This document shows, piece after piece, positions 8,953 through 18,312 of a stretch of 64,000 nt of DNA. The stretch is taken from NCBI RefSeq assembly GCF_025336485.1, contig NZ_JAODAB010000006.1:186001-250000 (forward strand), given 5' to 3'. The notes beneath the pieces were generated by a model. The model was not told the DNA's origin. It searched no databases and worked only from the letters and a program-made list of their open reading frames with translations. Source of the stretch: Pseudomonas citri (lineage in GTDB: Bacteria > Pseudomonadota > Gammaproteobacteria > Pseudomonadales > Pseudomonadaceae). How positions within the stretch are numbered: the stretch's first letter is position 1; every line of letters begins with the position of its first letter. A program made the translations under genes and the position numbers.

Positions 8953-9675
8953 TTACTGCGCCCAGGGCGCTCGGCGGGCGTTGTTGAGGCCCAGCAGATA
9001 ACTGTCGCCGCCCAATTGACTCATCTGCTGGCGAATCCAGCTCGCGCGCCGCAGCACATACGGGCTTGGCCGACTGGCGCTCCACGCGCGCGGGTTGGGC
9101 AGTACGGCCGCCAGCAGGCTGGCCTGCTGGCGGGACAAGGCGCTGGCGCCTATCCGGAAATGATGTCGCGCTGCCGCTTCGGCGCCGAACACTCCGTCAT
9201 CCCACTCGACGCTGTTGAGGTACACCTCGAGGATCCGCTGCTTGGGCCAGAACACTTCTATCAACGCGGTGAACCAGGCTTCCAGGCCCTTGCGCAGCCA
9301 ACTGCGGCCCGACCACAGGAACAGGTTCTTGGACACTTGCTGGCTGAGGGTGCTGGCGCCGCGAATCGAGCCGCCGCGCCCGTTGTGAGCAAACGCGGCC
9401 TGGATGGCACTGATATCGAATCCCCAATGTTCGGGGAATTTCTGGTCCTCGCCGGCAATCACCGCCACCTTGAGGTTGTCGGAGATCTGGTCCCAGGGCT
9501 GCCAGGTACGTTGCAGGTCAATCGGCTCGCCGCTGAACCACGATTCAACCTTGCGCTCGATCATCAGCGCCGTGAACGGTGGGGGGACTACGCGAAACAA
9601 CAGCACCAGCGCAACGCTGCCAATGGCGAACCATAGCAGTGCCTTGAGGAGTCGTGGAAACAATGTACGCAGCAT
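8953..9675 (-). CDS. mtgA: Monofunctional biosynthetic peptidoglycan transglycosylase MtgA
   Basis: A 240-residue GT51 enzyme that polymerises lipid II glycan strands. It has one N-terminal transmembrane helix (ALLWFAIGSVALVLLFRVV) and then the GT51 motifs AGEDQKFPEHWGFD (catalytic Glu about 76), RGGSIRGASTLSQQVSKNLF and KQRILEVYLNSVEWDDGVFG. There is no transpeptidase domain. The start at 9675 (MLRTLFPRLLKALL) sets the membrane segment in the right place; upstream in-frame Met codons add an atypical basic leader. It is transcribed convergently with rpoH and divergently from the DUF423 gene. Confidence 0.95.
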   Translation of the reverse strand: MLRTLFPRLLKALLWFAIGSVALVLLFRVVPPPFTALMIERKVESWFSGEPIDLQRTWQPWDQISDNLKVAVIAGEDQKFPEHWGFDISAIQAAFAHNGRGGSIRGASTLSQQVSKNLFLWSGRSWLRKGLEAWFTALIEVFWPKQRILEVYLNSVEWDDGVFGAEAAARHHFRIGASALSRQQASLLAAVLPNPRAWSASRPSPYVLRRASWIRQQMSQLGGDSYLLGLNNARRAPWAQ

Positions 9676-9748
9676 AGAGATAGCTTGGCCGAACCGGTCG
9701 AGCGGGCCATTATACAGACCCTGCCGACCGAGTCTGACTGGAGTTCTC

Positions 9749-10129
9749 ATGCTGCGTAGCTTTCTGATGCTGGCTGCTTTTTTTGGCTTCACTGGCGTGG
9801 CGCTGGGAGCGTTCGCCGCCCATGGCCTGAAAAACCGCCTGAGCGCCGATTACCTGGCGATTTTCCACACTGGCGTTACCTACCAACTGGTGCACACTCT
9901 GGCATTGCTGGGCGTCGCGCTGCTGGCCACGCACATCCCCGGCCGCATTGTCACCTGGGCCGGAATCTCATTCGTGATCGGTATCCTGTTGTTCTCCGGC
10001 AGCCTTTACCTGCTCACCCTGACCGGCATCAGCAAACTCGGCATCATCACCCCGTTTGGTGGCATGGCGTTCCTGATCGGCTGGCTCTGCCTGGGGCTCG
10101 CCGCCTGGCGCCTGCAAGTTGCCGCTTGA
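9749..10129 (+). CDS. DUF423 family small membrane protein
   Basis: A 126-residue integral membrane protein with four predicted helices. The opening LAAFFGFTGVALGAFAAHGLK is the DUF423 (YgdD-like) signature, and LIGWLCLGLAAW lies near the end. The ATG at 9749 follows a TGGAGTTCTC ribosome-binding site. The function of the family is not established. It is divergent from mtgA, with 73 nt between the two starts. Confidence 0.9.
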   Translation: MLRSFLMLAAFFGFTGVALGAFAAHGLKNRLSADYLAIFHTGVTYQLVHTLALLGVALLATHIPGRIVTWAGISFVIGILLFSGSLYLLTLTGISKLGIITPFGGMAFLIGWLCLGLAAWRLQVAA

Positions 10130-10158
10130 AGCTTGCAGCTTGTAGCTGACCAAGGGAC

Positions 10159-10188
10159 TTGGGTCACCCAGACTGATCGGGCTAGAAT
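10159..10188 (+). promoter_or_regulatory. Candidate sigma-70 promoter for thiS-thiG
   Basis: TTGGGT at 10159-10164 and TAGAAT at 10183-10188 are separated by 18 nt, and thiS starts 32 nt further on. The -10 is a good match and the -35 moderate. No TPP-riboswitch features are visible between this and thiS. Confidence 0.45.
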
Positions 10189-10220
10189 GCCAGCCCCTAA
10201 AAATGATGGCGGCATCCGGC

Positions 10221-10421
10221 ATGCGCATTCAATTGAACGGCGAACCCTTTGAACTGCCCGACGGTGAAACCGTTGCGGCCCTGCTGACCCGTCTGGAATT
10301 GACCGGACGCCGCGTCGCGGTGGAGCTCAATCTGGATATCGTCCCGCGCAGCCAGCACGCCGACACCGCGTTGAACGACGGCGATTCGGTCGAAGTGGTC
10401 CACGCCATCGGTGGCGGCTAG
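10221..10421 (+). CDS. thiS: Sulfur carrier protein ThiS
   Basis: A 66-residue ubiquitin-like protein that carries sulfur as a C-terminal thiocarboxylate for thiazole formation in thiamine biosynthesis. The sequence MRIQLNGEPFELPDGETVA and the C-terminal Gly-Gly (IGGG) are diagnostic. ATG 10221 is chosen because family members begin there; an in-frame ATG at 10203 would add six residues. thiG follows 54 nt downstream. Confidence 0.95.
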   Translation: MRIQLNGEPFELPDGETVAALLTRLELTGRRVAVELNLDIVPRSQHADTALNDGDSVEVVHAIGGG

Positions 10422-10475
10422 TCGCCTCGGTTTCACAGCATTTCGCAAGAACCTCACCCCTACAGAGGATTTCCC

Positions 10476-11270
10476 ATGAGCATCGTTCGTAGCGACAAGC
10501 CTTTCGTCCTGGCCGGTCGTACCTACCAGTCGCGCTTGCTGGTTGGTACCGGCAAATACCGCGACATGGAAGAAACCCGCCTGGCCATCGAGGCTTCGGG
10601 CGCGGAAATCGTGACCGTCGCGGTACGCCGGACCAATATCGGCCAGAACCCGGGCGAACCGAACCTGCTGGATATCCTGCCGCCGGATCGCTACACCATC
10701 TTGCCGAACACCGCAGGCTGCTTCGACGCCATCGAGGCCGTGCGCACCTGCCGCCTCGCCCGCGAGCTACTCGACGGCCACAACCTGGTGAAGCTGGAAG
10801 TGCTGGCCGACCAGAAGACCCTGTTTCCCAACGTGATCGAAACCCTCAAGGCTGCCGAAACCCTGGTCAAGGAAGGTTTCGACGTGATGGTGTACACCAG
10901 CGACGACCCGATCATTGCTCGTCAGTTGGCGGAAATCGGCTGCATCGCGGTCATGCCGCTGGCTGGCCTGATCGGTACTGGCCTGGGGATCTGCAACCCG
11001 TACAACCTGCAGATCATCCTTGAAGAAGCCAAGATCCCGGTGCTGGTGGATGCCGGTGTCGGTACCGCCTCCGACGCCACCATCGCCATGGAGCTGGGTT
11101 GCGAAGCGGTGTTGATGAACTCTGCCATCGCCCATGCCCAGCAGCCGATCCTGATGGCCGAAGCCATGAAACACGCCATCGTGGCGGGTCGCCTGGCTTA
11201 CCTGGCCGGGCGCATGCCGAAAAAACTTTACGCCAGCGCCTCCTCGCCGCTGGATGGTCTGATCAAGTAA
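10476..11270 (+). CDS. thiG: Thiazole synthase ThiG
   Basis: A 264-residue TIM-barrel enzyme that joins deoxyxylulose phosphate, dehydroglycine and ThiS thiocarboxylate sulfur into the thiazole ring. [10 protein letters not shown] opens the fold, the Schiff-base lysine is Lys106 in VKLEVLAD, and the phosphate-binding loops are seen in [13 protein letters not shown] and [13 protein letters not shown]. It has a strong ribosome-binding site (CAGAGGATTTCCC) and sits between thiS and trmB in one transcription unit. Confidence 0.97.
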   Translation: MSIVRSDKPFVLAGRTYQSRLLVGTGKYRDMEETRLAIEASGAEIVTVAVRRTNIGQNPGEPNLLDILPPDRYTILPNTAGCFDAIEAVRTCRLARELLDGHNLVKLEVLADQKTLFPNVIETLKAAETLVKEGFDVMVYTSDDPIIARQLAEIGCIAVMPLAGLIGTGLGICNPYNLQIILEEAKIPVLVDAGVGTASDATIAMELGCEAVLMNSAIAHAQQPILMAEAMKHAIVAGRLAYLAGRMPKKLYASASSPLDGLIK

Positions 11271-11279
11271 GAGCCATTG

Positions 11280-12005
11280 ATGACTGAATCGAACGACACG
11301 CCTGTCTTGCCAGAAGAAGGTGAAGAGCGCCAACACCGGCGCATCAAGAGTTTCGTGATGCGCGCCGGGCGTATGACTGAAGGCCAGCAACGCGGCCTGG
11401 AACAGGGCGCGCCGCGGTTCGTGCTGCCCCTGGCCGATGCGCCGGTGGATTTTGACCAGGTGTTTGGCCGCTCGGCTCCGCGCTCGCTGGAAATCGGCTT
11501 CGGCATGGGCCACTCGCTGCTGGAGATGGCCGCTGCCGCGCCGGAGCAGGATTTCATCGGTGTGGAAGTGCACCGTCCCGGCGTAGGTGCGTTGCTCAAC
11601 GGCGTGCTGACCCAAGGGCTGACCAACCTGCGGGTCTATGATTGCGACGCCATCGAAGTGCTCAACCGCTGTGTGGCCGACAACAGCCTCGACCGGCTGA
11701 TGTTGTTCTTCCCGGACCCTTGGCACAAAAGCCGTCACCACAAGCGCCGTATCGTCCAGGCGTCGTTCGCCGAGCTGGTGCGTAGCAAGTTGAAGGTCGG
11801 CGGTGTGCTGCACATGGCCACCGACTGGGAACCCTACGCCGAATACATGCTGGAAGTGATGAACGCCGCCCCGGGCTATCGCAACCTGGCCGAGGACGGC
11901 AAATGCGTCCCACGCCCGGCCGAACGGCCGATCACCAAGTTCGAACGCCGTGGCGAACGGCTTGGTCATGGGGTGTGGGATTTGAAGTTCGAGAAGTTGT
12001 CTTAA
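11280..12005 (+). CDS. trmB: tRNA (guanine-N(7)-)-methyltransferase TrmB
   Basis: A 241-residue SAM-dependent enzyme forming m7G46 in tRNA. The [18 protein letters not shown]-terminus, SAM loop [15 protein letters not shown], substrate motif [16 protein letters not shown] and C-terminal TKFERRG are all family hallmarks. The ATG at 11280 is used; a TTG one codon earlier is possible. It lies 9 nt after thiG and is closed by a terminator. Confidence 0.97.
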   Translation: MTESNDTPVLPEEGEERQHRRIKSFVMRAGRMTEGQQRGLEQGAPRFVLPLADAPVDFDQVFGRSAPRSLEIGFGMGHSLLEMAAAAPEQDFIGVEVHRPGVGALLNGVLTQGLTNLRVYDCDAIEVLNRCVADNSLDRLMLFFPDPWHKSRHHKRRIVQASFAELVRSKLKVGGVLHMATDWEPYAEYMLEVMNAAPGYRNLAEDGKCVPRPAERPITKFERRGERLGHGVWDLKFEKLS

Positions 12006-12017
12006 GCATTACTCAAT

Positions 12018-12057
12018 AAAAACAGTGGGAGCAAAGCTTGCTCCCACTGTTTTTTTT
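12018..12057. terminator. Terminator after trmB made from a GTGGGAGC palindrome
   Basis: A 13-bp perfect stem (12022-12034 with 12038-12050, ACAGTGGGAGCAA/TTGCTCCCACTGT) with an AGC loop, an upstream A-run and a downstream T-run. It can therefore work in both directions for the convergent trmB and DUF3392 genes. The stem sequence belongs to the same family as the REP repeats nearby. Confidence 0.9.
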
Positions 12058-12072
12058 GGGTTGTGCCCGGGA

Positions 12073-12396
12073 TCAGCGCCGATCCGCCACCACCCCAATC
12101 AGCACCAACACCACCAGTAGCACTGGCGCCAGGCTGTAGTTGTTGAACTGGCTCAGCCCCCGCACCACCCATGGCGTGGCATAGATCAGCGCGGCACCGC
12201 TGCCGATCATGCACAGCAGGGCGATCAACGGGACGCGCAAGGCACCGGCGATGCTGCCCAGGCGCTGTTCGATCCAGCCCTTGATGTCGGCGCCAAACAG
12301 CACCAACAGGCAACCGACCAGGGCCAGGGAGATTTCCGACAGGTTACTGCGGCTCCAGCGGGACACGGTGGCGAGCAGGTCGAGTACCAGATCCAT
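12073..12396 (-). CDS. DUF3392 family membrane protein
   Basis: A 107-residue protein with three hydrophobic segments: ISLALVGCLLVLFGADI, VPLIALLCMIGSGAALIYA and LAPVLLVVLVLIGVVA. The opening MDLVLDLLATVSRWSRSNL matches what I recall of the DUF3392 family in Pseudomonas. No function is known. It is the last gene of the metX-to-hemW minus-strand unit, 18 nt after hemW. Confidence 0.82.
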   Translation of the reverse strand: MDLVLDLLATVSRWSRSNLSEISLALVGCLLVLFGADIKGWIEQRLGSIAGALRVPLIALLCMIGSGAALIYATPWVVRGLSQFNNYSLAPVLLVVLVLIGVVADRR

Positions 12397-12414
12397 TCGA
12401 TTTCCTTGTGTTGA

Positions 12415-13614
12415 TCAGCTCAGAAAATTCTGCAGCAGGTCGTTGAGAAACAGTTGCCCGCGTTCGGTGGCCACCAGGCGTGACGGTTCGACCTGCAACA
12501 ACCCGCTTTGTTCGGCTTCGCGCCGGCCTTCGGCGAGGCTTTGCAGGGGCAGTCCCGTGCGCTCGGGGTAGAGCCGCGCCTCCACGCCTTCGGTCAGGCG
12601 CAGGGCGTTCATCAGGAACTCGAACGGCAGTTCTTCGTTGGCCAGGGTTTTCTCACCGGCCAGGAAGCGTTTGGCCGGGTTGAGGTAGTCCTTGGGCAGG
12701 CGCGTCTTCCAGGTGCGCACGATGCGCCCGTCCGGATGGCTGAGCTTGCCGTGGGCGCCGGCGCCGATGCCGATGAAATCACCGAAGCTCCAGTAATTGA
12801 GGTTGTGCCGCGCCGCCCGACCGGGTTGGGCGTAGGCCGAGACTTCGTATTGAACGTAGCCATGCTCGGCCAGCAGCGCTTGCCCCGCTTCCTGGATGTC
12901 CCACAGGGTGTCGTCTTCTGGCAAGGTCGGTGGCTGGTTCCAGAACACCGTGTTCGGCTCCAGCGTCAGCTGGTACCAGGACAGGTGGGTCGGTTTCAGC
13001 GCGATGGCCTGGCGCAGGTCGCTCAGGGCGTCGTCCAGGGACTGGTCGGGCAGGCCATGCATCAGGTCCAGGTTGAAGTTATCGAACCCGGCCTGGCGGG
13101 CCATGCCGGCAGCGCGCACCGCCTCATCGCCGTTGTGGATCCGCCCCAGGGCCTCAAGCTTGGCCTGCTGGAAGCTCTGGACGCCGATGGACAGGCGATT
13201 GATGCCCAAGGCGCGGTAAGCGACGAATTTCTCTTGCTCGAAGGTGCCGGGGTTGGCTTCCAGGGTGATCTCGATGTCCTGGGTGAACGGGATCCTTGCC
13301 TCGACCCCTTTGAGTAACCGGTCCAAGGCCTGGGCGCTGAACAGGCTCGGGGTGCCACCGCCGAAGAAGATCGAACTCAATGGCCGGCCATGGACCGCGT
13401 GCAGATCCTGGTCGAGGTCGGCCAGCAGGGCGTCGACGTATTCCTCTTCCGGCAATTGCGGGCTGGCCGCGTGGGAGTTGAAGTCGCAATACGGGCATTT
13501 GCGCACGCACCACGGAATGTGGATGTACAACGCCAGGGGCGGCAGTACCGGCAGCGGCGCCCGGGGCGTTTGCGCACCGCCGTGAATCAGCGGTGCGGGG
13601 CTGTCATCGGTCAT
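12415..13614 (-). CDS. hemW: Radical SAM protein HemW (HemN-like, heme-related)
   Basis: A 399-residue radical SAM protein. The cluster motif is [10 protein letters not shown], followed by [19 protein letters not shown] and GVQSFQ, with a HemN C-terminal domain. HemW proteins carry the CxxxCxxC motif but lack the residues that make HemN a coproporphyrinogen oxidase, and are thought to act as heme chaperones. The N-terminus here is short, as in HemW. The start at 13614 overlaps the rdgB stop by 4 nt (ATGA). Confidence 0.93.
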   Translation of the reverse strand: MTDDSPAPLIHGGAQTPRAPLPVLPPLALYIHIPWCVRKCPYCDFNSHAASPQLPEEEYVDALLADLDQDLHAVHGRPLSSIFFGGGTPSLFSAQALDRLLKGVEARIPFTQDIEITLEANPGTFEQEKFVAYRALGINRLSIGVQSFQQAKLEALGRIHNGDEAVRAAGMARQAGFDNFNLDLMHGLPDQSLDDALSDLRQAIALKPTHLSWYQLTLEPNTVFWNQPPTLPEDDTLWDIQEAGQALLAEHGYVQYEVSAYAQPGRAARHNLNYWSFGDFIGIGAGAHGKLSHPDGRIVRTWKTRLPKDYLNPAKRFLAGEKTLANEELPFEFLMNALRLTEGVEARLYPERTGLPLQSLAEGRREAEQSGLLQVEPSRLVATERGQLFLNDLLQNFLS

Positions 13615-14207
13615 TGCAGGCCCAGGCGTTGACGCAGCAGGGCCATGGCGCGGGCGCGGTGGCTCAGCTGGTTTTTTTCCACCGGGCCCAGTTCGGCGCT
13701 GGAGCAATTGCGCTCCGGCACCCAGAACAGCGGGTCGTAGCCAAAGCCGTGCTCGCCGCTGGCTTCGGTGAGGATGCGCCCGTGCCACAAGCCTTCGCAC
13801 AGGATCGGCAGCGGATCGTCGGCGTGACGGACCAGGGCCAGGACGCACACGAACTGCGCGTCGCGTTCGGTTTCTGGTACGTCCTTGAGCACTTCGAGCA
13901 ACTTGGCGTTGTTGGCCGCATCACCCTTGCCGTCGGCGTAGCGGGCCGAATAGATGCCCGGCGCGCCGCCAAGGAAATCCACCGCCAGGCCCGAATCGTC
14001 GGCCAGCGCCGGCAGGCCGGAGATGCGCGCGGCGTTGCGGGCCTTGAGGATGGCGTTCTCGACAAACGACAGGCCGGTTTCTTCAGGTTCCACCTGGCTG
14101 AACTCGCCGATCGAGCGCAACTGCACCGATCCGCCGAGCATGGCCTGGAGTTCCTTGAGTTTGCCGGCGTTGTGGCTGGCCAGTACGAGTTGGGTGAAGT
14201 TCATCAT
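13611..14207 (-). CDS. rdgB: XTP/dITP diphosphatase RdgB
   Basis: A 198-residue Ham1-family pyrophosphatase that removes non-canonical purine nucleotides (dITP, XTP). The N-terminal [10 protein letters not shown] is the nucleotide-binding motif, [20 protein letters not shown] the catalytic segment, and FGYDPLFW the downstream motif. Two adjacent ATG codons exist (14207 and 14204). The first overlaps the TGA of the upstream DUF4426 gene, and the end overlaps hemW. Confidence 0.96.
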   Translation of the reverse strand: MMNFTQLVLASHNAGKLKELQAMLGGSVQLRSIGEFSQVEPEETGLSFVENAILKARNAARISGLPALADDSGLAVDFLGGAPGIYSARYADGKGDAANNAKLLEVLKDVPETERDAQFVCVLALVRHADDPLPILCEGLWHGRILTEASGEHGFGYDPLFWVPERNCSSAELGPVEKNQLSHRARAMALLRQRLGLQ

Positions 14208-14638
14208 TCGCCGGGGAACAGTTCCTGGTTGAAGTTGATGGTGTTGATCTTGCCGTCCGTCTGCACCTTGATTTCAAAAGTGCGGGTTTCCTGCTGTTCC
14301 ACCGGGTACTGGGCGATGTAGTAGATCGCGCCTTGCTCGGTCACCTGCTTGAATTTCAACGGGACGCTCTGGCTGGTGAGGTCCTTGACCGTGCCGCTGA
14401 CCTGGGCGATCAACGGTTTGCCAGCCTTGAGCACCGAGATGTTGATCACGCCCTGGTGCTTGCTGCGGGTCAACTCGGCCGCCTTGGCGATGTCCGGCGT
14501 CAGGAATGTGGAGTTGAAGGTGTTGTAGTGCACGGTGATGTCGCCGAACACTTCCTTGCGCTCGCCTTTGATGGCATCGGCGGCGATGGCGCCCACGCTG
14601 AGGCAGGCGGTGATGAGAAACAATGCTAGACGTTTCAT
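14204..14638 (-). CDS. DUF4426 exported protein
   Basis: A 144-residue exported protein with signal peptide [20 protein letters not shown] and a short beta-rich mature domain ending [13 protein letters not shown]. It matches the DUF4426 family commonly found between metW and rdgB in Pseudomonas. ATG 14638 follows a good ribosome-binding site (CAGGAGCACGAC). The function is unknown; its position suggests only co-transcription. Confidence 0.85.
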   Translation of the reverse strand: MKRLALFLITACLSVGAIAADAIKGERKEVFGDITVHYNTFNSTFLTPDIAKAAELTRSKHQGVINISVLKAGKPLIAQVSGTVKDLTSQSVPLKFKQVTEQGAIYYIAQYPVEQQETRTFEIKVQTDGKINTINFNQELFPGE

Positions 14639-14663
14639 GTCGTGCTCCTGGTTCGGCCGGGCT

Positions 14664-15284
14664 TCATACCGCGACCTGGTGATCGGCAAGGCCTGGGCTG
14701 CTGACCCGATAAATGCCTATTTCACCTAACAGATTAGGCCATAGCTTGCTCGCCCACCCATGACGGTGTTGCTGGTCCACCGCCAGGCGGTCGATGACCG
14801 TGGCTTTACGTTCGCGGCACAGTTCTTCGAAATCCTCGAAGGTGCAGAAGTGGATGTTCGGTGTGTTGTACCAGGTGTAGGGCAGGAACTCCGACACCGG
14901 CATGCGTCCCTTGCTCGCCAGGTACCAGCGGCAGCGCCAGTGGCCGAAGTTGGGGAACGTGATGATGCACTGGCGCCCGACCCGCAGCATTTCGTCGAGG
15001 ATCTTGTCCGGGTAATGCACGGCTTGCAGGGCCTGGGTCATGACCACGATGTCGAAGCTGTTGCTGGCGAAGTTGCCCAGGCCCTTGTCCAGGTCCTGCT
15101 CGATGACGTTGATGCCCTTGGCGACGCACTCGGCAATGTTGTCCGGGTCGTTTTCCAGGCCGTAGCCGGTGACTTGCTTGTTGTCCCGCAACCAGGTCAG
15201 CAGTTCGCCGTCGCCGCAGCCCAGGTCGAGCACGCGGCTGCCGGCGGGGATCCATTCCTGGATGATTTCCAGATCGGCTCTCAT
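14664..15284 (-). CDS. metW: Methionine biosynthesis protein MetW
   Basis: A 206-residue class I methyltransferase-fold protein. The SAM motif is VLDLGCGDGELL near the N-terminus, and NSFDIVVMTQALQAVHYP is typical of MetW. It is found beside metX in proteobacteria, where it supports homoserine acylation; its own methyltransferase activity is unproven. It follows metX by 7 nt. Confidence 0.95.
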   Translation of the reverse strand: MRADLEIIQEWIPAGSRVLDLGCGDGELLTWLRDNKQVTGYGLENDPDNIAECVAKGINVIEQDLDKGLGNFASNSFDIVVMTQALQAVHYPDKILDEMLRVGRQCIITFPNFGHWRCRWYLASKGRMPVSEFLPYTWYNTPNIHFCTFEDFEELCRERKATVIDRLAVDQQHRHGWASKLWPNLLGEIGIYRVSSPGLADHQVAV

Positions 15285-15291
15285 GGCGTCC

Positions 15292-16431
15292 TCACAGCGT
15301 TATACGGTTCATGTAGTTGCCGAACGCCTGCAAATAACGCGGGATCGGGATCAAGAAGGCGTCGTGGCCCTGGGGGGCGTCGATCTCCAGGTAGCAGACG
15401 TCCTTGCGCGCGGCCATCAGCGCGTCCACCAATTCCCGGGAGCGCGCCGGGGAGAAACGCCAGTCGGTGGTGAACGACATCACACAGAACTTGGCGGTGG
15501 CATTTTCGAAGGTTTTTGCCAGGTTATCGTTGAAATTCGCTGCTGGATCGAAGTAGTCCAGCGCCTTGGTCATCAACAGGTAGGTGTTGGCGTCGAAACG
15601 CCCGGAGAACTCCTCGCCCTGATAGCGCAGGTAGCTTTCCACCTGGAATTCGACGCTGTGGAAGTCGTAGTTGAGCTTTTCGCTCTTGAGTCCGCGGCCG
15701 AATTTCTCGCCCATGGAGTCGTCGGACAGGTAGGTAATGTGCCCGACCATCCGCGCCAGCATCAGGCCGCGCTTGGGGATCACGCCGTGCTCCTGGAACG
15801 AACCGCCATGAAATTCCGGGTCGGTGAGAATCGCCTGGCGCGCCACCTCGTTGAAGGCGATGTTCTGCGCCGACAGCTTGGGCGCCGAGGCGATGGCCAG
15901 GCAGTGACGCACGCGGTCCGGGTAGGTGATGGTCCATTGCAGCGCCTGCATGCCCCCGAGACTGCCGCCGATCACCGCGGCCCACTGGCCGATCCCGAGG
16001 CGGTCGGCCAGGCGCGCCTGGCTGTGGACCCAGTCTTCCACGGTCAGCACCGGGAACTCAGCGCCGAAAGGCTTGCCGGTATCCGGGTTGATGCTGCTCG
16101 GGCCGGTGGAACCGTTGCAACCGCCGAGGTTGTTCAGGCTGACCACGAAGAACTTGCGGGTATCGATGGGCTTGCCCGGGCCGATGCAACTGTCCCACCA
16201 GCCGGGCTTGCGGTCGTCGACGCTGTGATAGCCGGCGGCGTGGTGATGCCCGGACAAGGCGTGGCAAATCAGCACGGCATTGCTCGCCGTGGCATTGAGG
16301 GTGCCGTAGGTTTCGTAGATCAGGTCATAGGCTGGCAACGAACGACCGCAGGCCAGGGCCAGGGGCTCGCTGAAATGCGCCATTTGCGGCGTCACCAGAC
16401 CAACGGAATCGGCGGGAAAGGCAGCTGGCAT
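15292..16431 (-). CDS. metX: Homoserine O-acyltransferase MetX
   Basis: A 379-residue alpha/beta-hydrolase-fold enzyme that acylates homoserine, the first committed step to methionine. The nucleophile elbow is GGSLGG (Ser157), [13 protein letters not shown] is the conserved loop, and FTTDWRF and APQGHDAFL carry the Asp and His of the triad. The MetX fold can use acetyl- or succinyl-CoA. In Pseudomonas, with MetW, the succinyl form is the more likely substrate, but this cannot be read safely from the sequence here. Confidence 0.95.
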   Translation of the reverse strand: MPAAFPADSVGLVTPQMAHFSEPLALACGRSLPAYDLIYETYGTLNATASNAVLICHALSGHHHAAGYHSVDDRKPGWWDSCIGPGKPIDTRKFFVVSLNNLGGCNGSTGPSSINPDTGKPFGAEFPVLTVEDWVHSQARLADRLGIGQWAAVIGGSLGGMQALQWTITYPDRVRHCLAIASAPKLSAQNIAFNEVARQAILTDPEFHGGSFQEHGVIPKRGLMLARMVGHITYLSDDSMGEKFGRGLKSEKLNYDFHSVEFQVESYLRYQGEEFSGRFDANTYLLMTKALDYFDPAANFNDNLAKTFENATAKFCVMSFTTDWRFSPARSRELVDALMAARKDVCYLEIDAPQGHDAFLIPIPRYLQAFGNYMNRITL

Positions 16432-16521
16432 CGACCCTGCTCTCGTTGAAATGAGGCGTAAGTCTAAAGACCGCTGTGGCGGGCGGCAAGCAATGGGCGG
16501 AGCTGATTGTTCGCCGCTTTA

Positions 16522-16555
16522 CCTGTGGCGAGGGAGCAGGCTCCCCCGCCACAGG
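16522..16555. terminator. Palindromic GTGGCGAGGGAGC hairpin between yggU and metX
   Basis: Arms 16522-16537 and 16540-16555 (CCTGTGGCGAGGGAGC and GCTCCCCCGCCACAGG) pair with one mismatch around a 2-nt loop. It begins right after the yggU stop on the minus strand. It has no clear T-run, so it may be a mobile palindrome acting as a weak terminator or 3'-end stabiliser. Near-identical hairpins occur at 20101 and 46167. Confidence 0.7.
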
Positions 16556-16557
16556 TA

Positions 16558-16851
16558 TCAGGCGGGCCCGGACAGCCCCGGCAACGCCGGCAGCTTCTTC
16601 GGCGAGCTGATCCGCACCCGCTTCTGCCGGTTCAACTCGCCGCTGAGCAGGCTGACCTGGCTCTTGGACACGCCGAACGTCTTGGCCAGGAACGCCATCA
16701 GGTAGGCGTTGGCCTTGCCCTCGACCGGCGGGGCGGTGAGGCGGATTTTCAGGCGATCGCCGTGCAGCCCGGCGAAGTCGTCGCTGCGGGCTGCCGGTTG
16801 CAGGTGGCATTCCAGGATCAGGTCGTCACCGTCCCAACGGAAGTAACTCAT
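16558..16851 (-). CDS. DUF167/YggU family protein
   Basis: A 97-residue basic protein of the YggU (DUF167) family. It contains LILECHLQPAARSDDFAG, RLKIRLTAPPVEGKANAYL and SLLSGELNRQKRVRI, the usual core. The function is unknown; it is nearly always linked to yggT/proC/yggS. It starts 3 nt after the yggT stop. Confidence 0.92.
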   Translation of the reverse strand: MSYFRWDGDDLILECHLQPAARSDDFAGLHGDRLKIRLTAPPVEGKANAYLMAFLAKTFGVSKSQVSLLSGELNRQKRVRISSPKKLPALPGLSGPA

Positions 16852-16854
16852 GGG

Positions 16855-17445
16855 TCAGATCAGCACGCGCAGGATTTCCGGCATCATGGTCATCGCCGCC
16901 AGGTTGTTGATCACCAGCATGTCGATCAGCTTGAGCACCATGAACGCCAGGATCGGCGAGATGTCCAGGCCGCCGAGGTTCGGCAGGAGGCGGCGGAACG
17001 GTGCCAGGGCCGGTTCGCAGATCTGGTTCACCAGTTCCGCTCCCGGGTTATGGCTACCCGGCGCGACCCACGAGAGGATCACGCTGATGATCAGGGCGAA
17101 GAAGAAAATCTTCATGAACAGCGCGGTTACGCCGATGACCGACCAGATCAGCAGTTGCAGCGGGTTGCCGGTGGTGCCGTAGGTCAGCAACAGGGTCAGG
17201 GCCATCAAGGCCATTTGCACCAGGATGGCCAGCAGCAGCGAGGACATGTCCAGGCCGAACAGGCTCGGGATGATCCGGCGCAGGGGCTTGAGCAGCGGTT
17301 GGGTGGCCTTGACGACGAACTGGCACAGCGGGTTGTAGAAGTTGGCGCGCACCAGTTGCAGCACGAAGCGCATCAGCACGATCAGCAGGTACAGGCTGCC
17401 GAGGGTTTGCAGCACGTAGACCGCTGCGGTGTTCAATCCGATCAT
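16855..17445 (-). CDS. YggT family membrane protein
   Basis: A 196-residue membrane protein with two YGGT repeats. Each has two helices and a conserved loop: NPLCQFVVKATQPLLKPLRRIIP in the first half and NPGAELVNQICEPALAPFRRLLP in the second. ATG 17445 is preceded by AAGGAGCCACCC. The family has no settled function, though linkage to ion or osmotic homeostasis has been suggested. It is 10 nt downstream of proC. Confidence 0.92.
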   Translation of the reverse strand: MIGLNTAAVYVLQTLGSLYLLIVLMRFVLQLVRANFYNPLCQFVVKATQPLLKPLRRIIPSLFGLDMSSLLLAILVQMALMALTLLLTYGTTGNPLQLLIWSVIGVTALFMKIFFFALIISVILSWVAPGSHNPGAELVNQICEPALAPFRRLLPNLGGLDISPILAFMVLKLIDMLVINNLAAMTMMPEILRVLI

Positions 17446-17455
17446 GGGTGGCTCC

Positions 17456-18274
17456 TTATTGGCCCAGTTGTTCGGCCATTTCGGCCGAGCGGTGCGCGGC
17501 GGCACCCAGTGCTTTCTCCACCAGGGCTTCGAAGCCGCCGGCCTGGAACGATTTGATGGCCGCTTCGGTGGTCCCGGCCGGCGAGGTCACGCGACGGCGT
17601 AATTCGGCGGCGTCGACGTCGCTTGCGACGGCCATGTGGGCAGCGCCGAGGGCGGTCTGAAGGGTCAGTTGTGCGGCGGTTTCCCGAGGCAGGCCAAGTT
17701 TCTCGCCGGCGGCGGTCATGGCTTCGATCAGCAGGAAGAAATACGCCGGGCCCGAGCCGGAGACGGCGGTGACCGCATCCAGTTGCTGCTCGTTCTCCAG
17801 CCACAACGCCAGGCCCACGGCCGACAGCAGTTCTTCGGCCTGCTGGCGTTGCGCGGCGCTGACCTGTGCGGTGGCGAACAGGCCGCTGACGCCCTGGCGC
17901 AACAGGGCCGGGGTGTTGGGCATGCAGCGCACGATCGGTTGCTCGCCGAGCCAGTTGTTCATGCTGGCGCAGGTGATGCCGGCGGCAATCGACACCACCA
18001 GTTGATGGGGCTTGAGGCTGGGCCGCAGGGCCTCGCACACGGTTTTCATCGCTTGCGGCTTGACCGCCAGCACGACGACGTCCACGCCGTCGATGGCCTG
18101 GGCGTTGTCGGCGAAGGTTTCAATGCCGTGTTCGGCGCTGACGCGCGCGCGGGTGGCGTCGCCCGGATCGCTGGCGCGGATCTGCGCGGCGTCCAGGCCC
18201 TTGGCCCGCAGGCCACCGATCAGGCTGGCGGCCATGTTGCCGGCGCCAATAAAGGCAATACGCGTGTTGCTCAT
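17456..18274 (-). CDS. proC: Pyrroline-5-carboxylate reductase ProC
   Basis: A 272-residue NADPH-dependent enzyme catalysing the last step of proline synthesis. The Rossmann motif is IAFIGAGNMAASLIGGL at the N-terminus, and the C-terminal half has the family signatures AVSGSGPAYFFLLIEAM and VTSPAGTTEAAI. It lies between yggS (38-nt gap) and yggT. Confidence 0.97.
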   Translation of the reverse strand: MSNTRIAFIGAGNMAASLIGGLRAKGLDAAQIRASDPGDATRARVSAEHGIETFADNAQAIDGVDVVVLAVKPQAMKTVCEALRPSLKPHQLVVSIAAGITCASMNNWLGEQPIVRCMPNTPALLRQGVSGLFATAQVSAAQRQQAEELLSAVGLALWLENEQQLDAVTAVSGSGPAYFFLLIEAMTAAGEKLGLPRETAAQLTLQTALGAAHMAVASDVDAAELRRRVTSPAGTTEAAIKSFQAGGFEALVEKALGAAAHRSAEMAEQLGQ

Positions 18275-18312
18275 GACAGGTCCTTGATTAGAGAGTAGGT
18301 CGGCATGACTGG

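Noticed and set aside
10130..10220. TPP riboswitch before thiS
   Set aside because: The short leader lacks the conserved CUGAGA and ACCUGAUCUG-type elements, and there is no room for the full aptamer.
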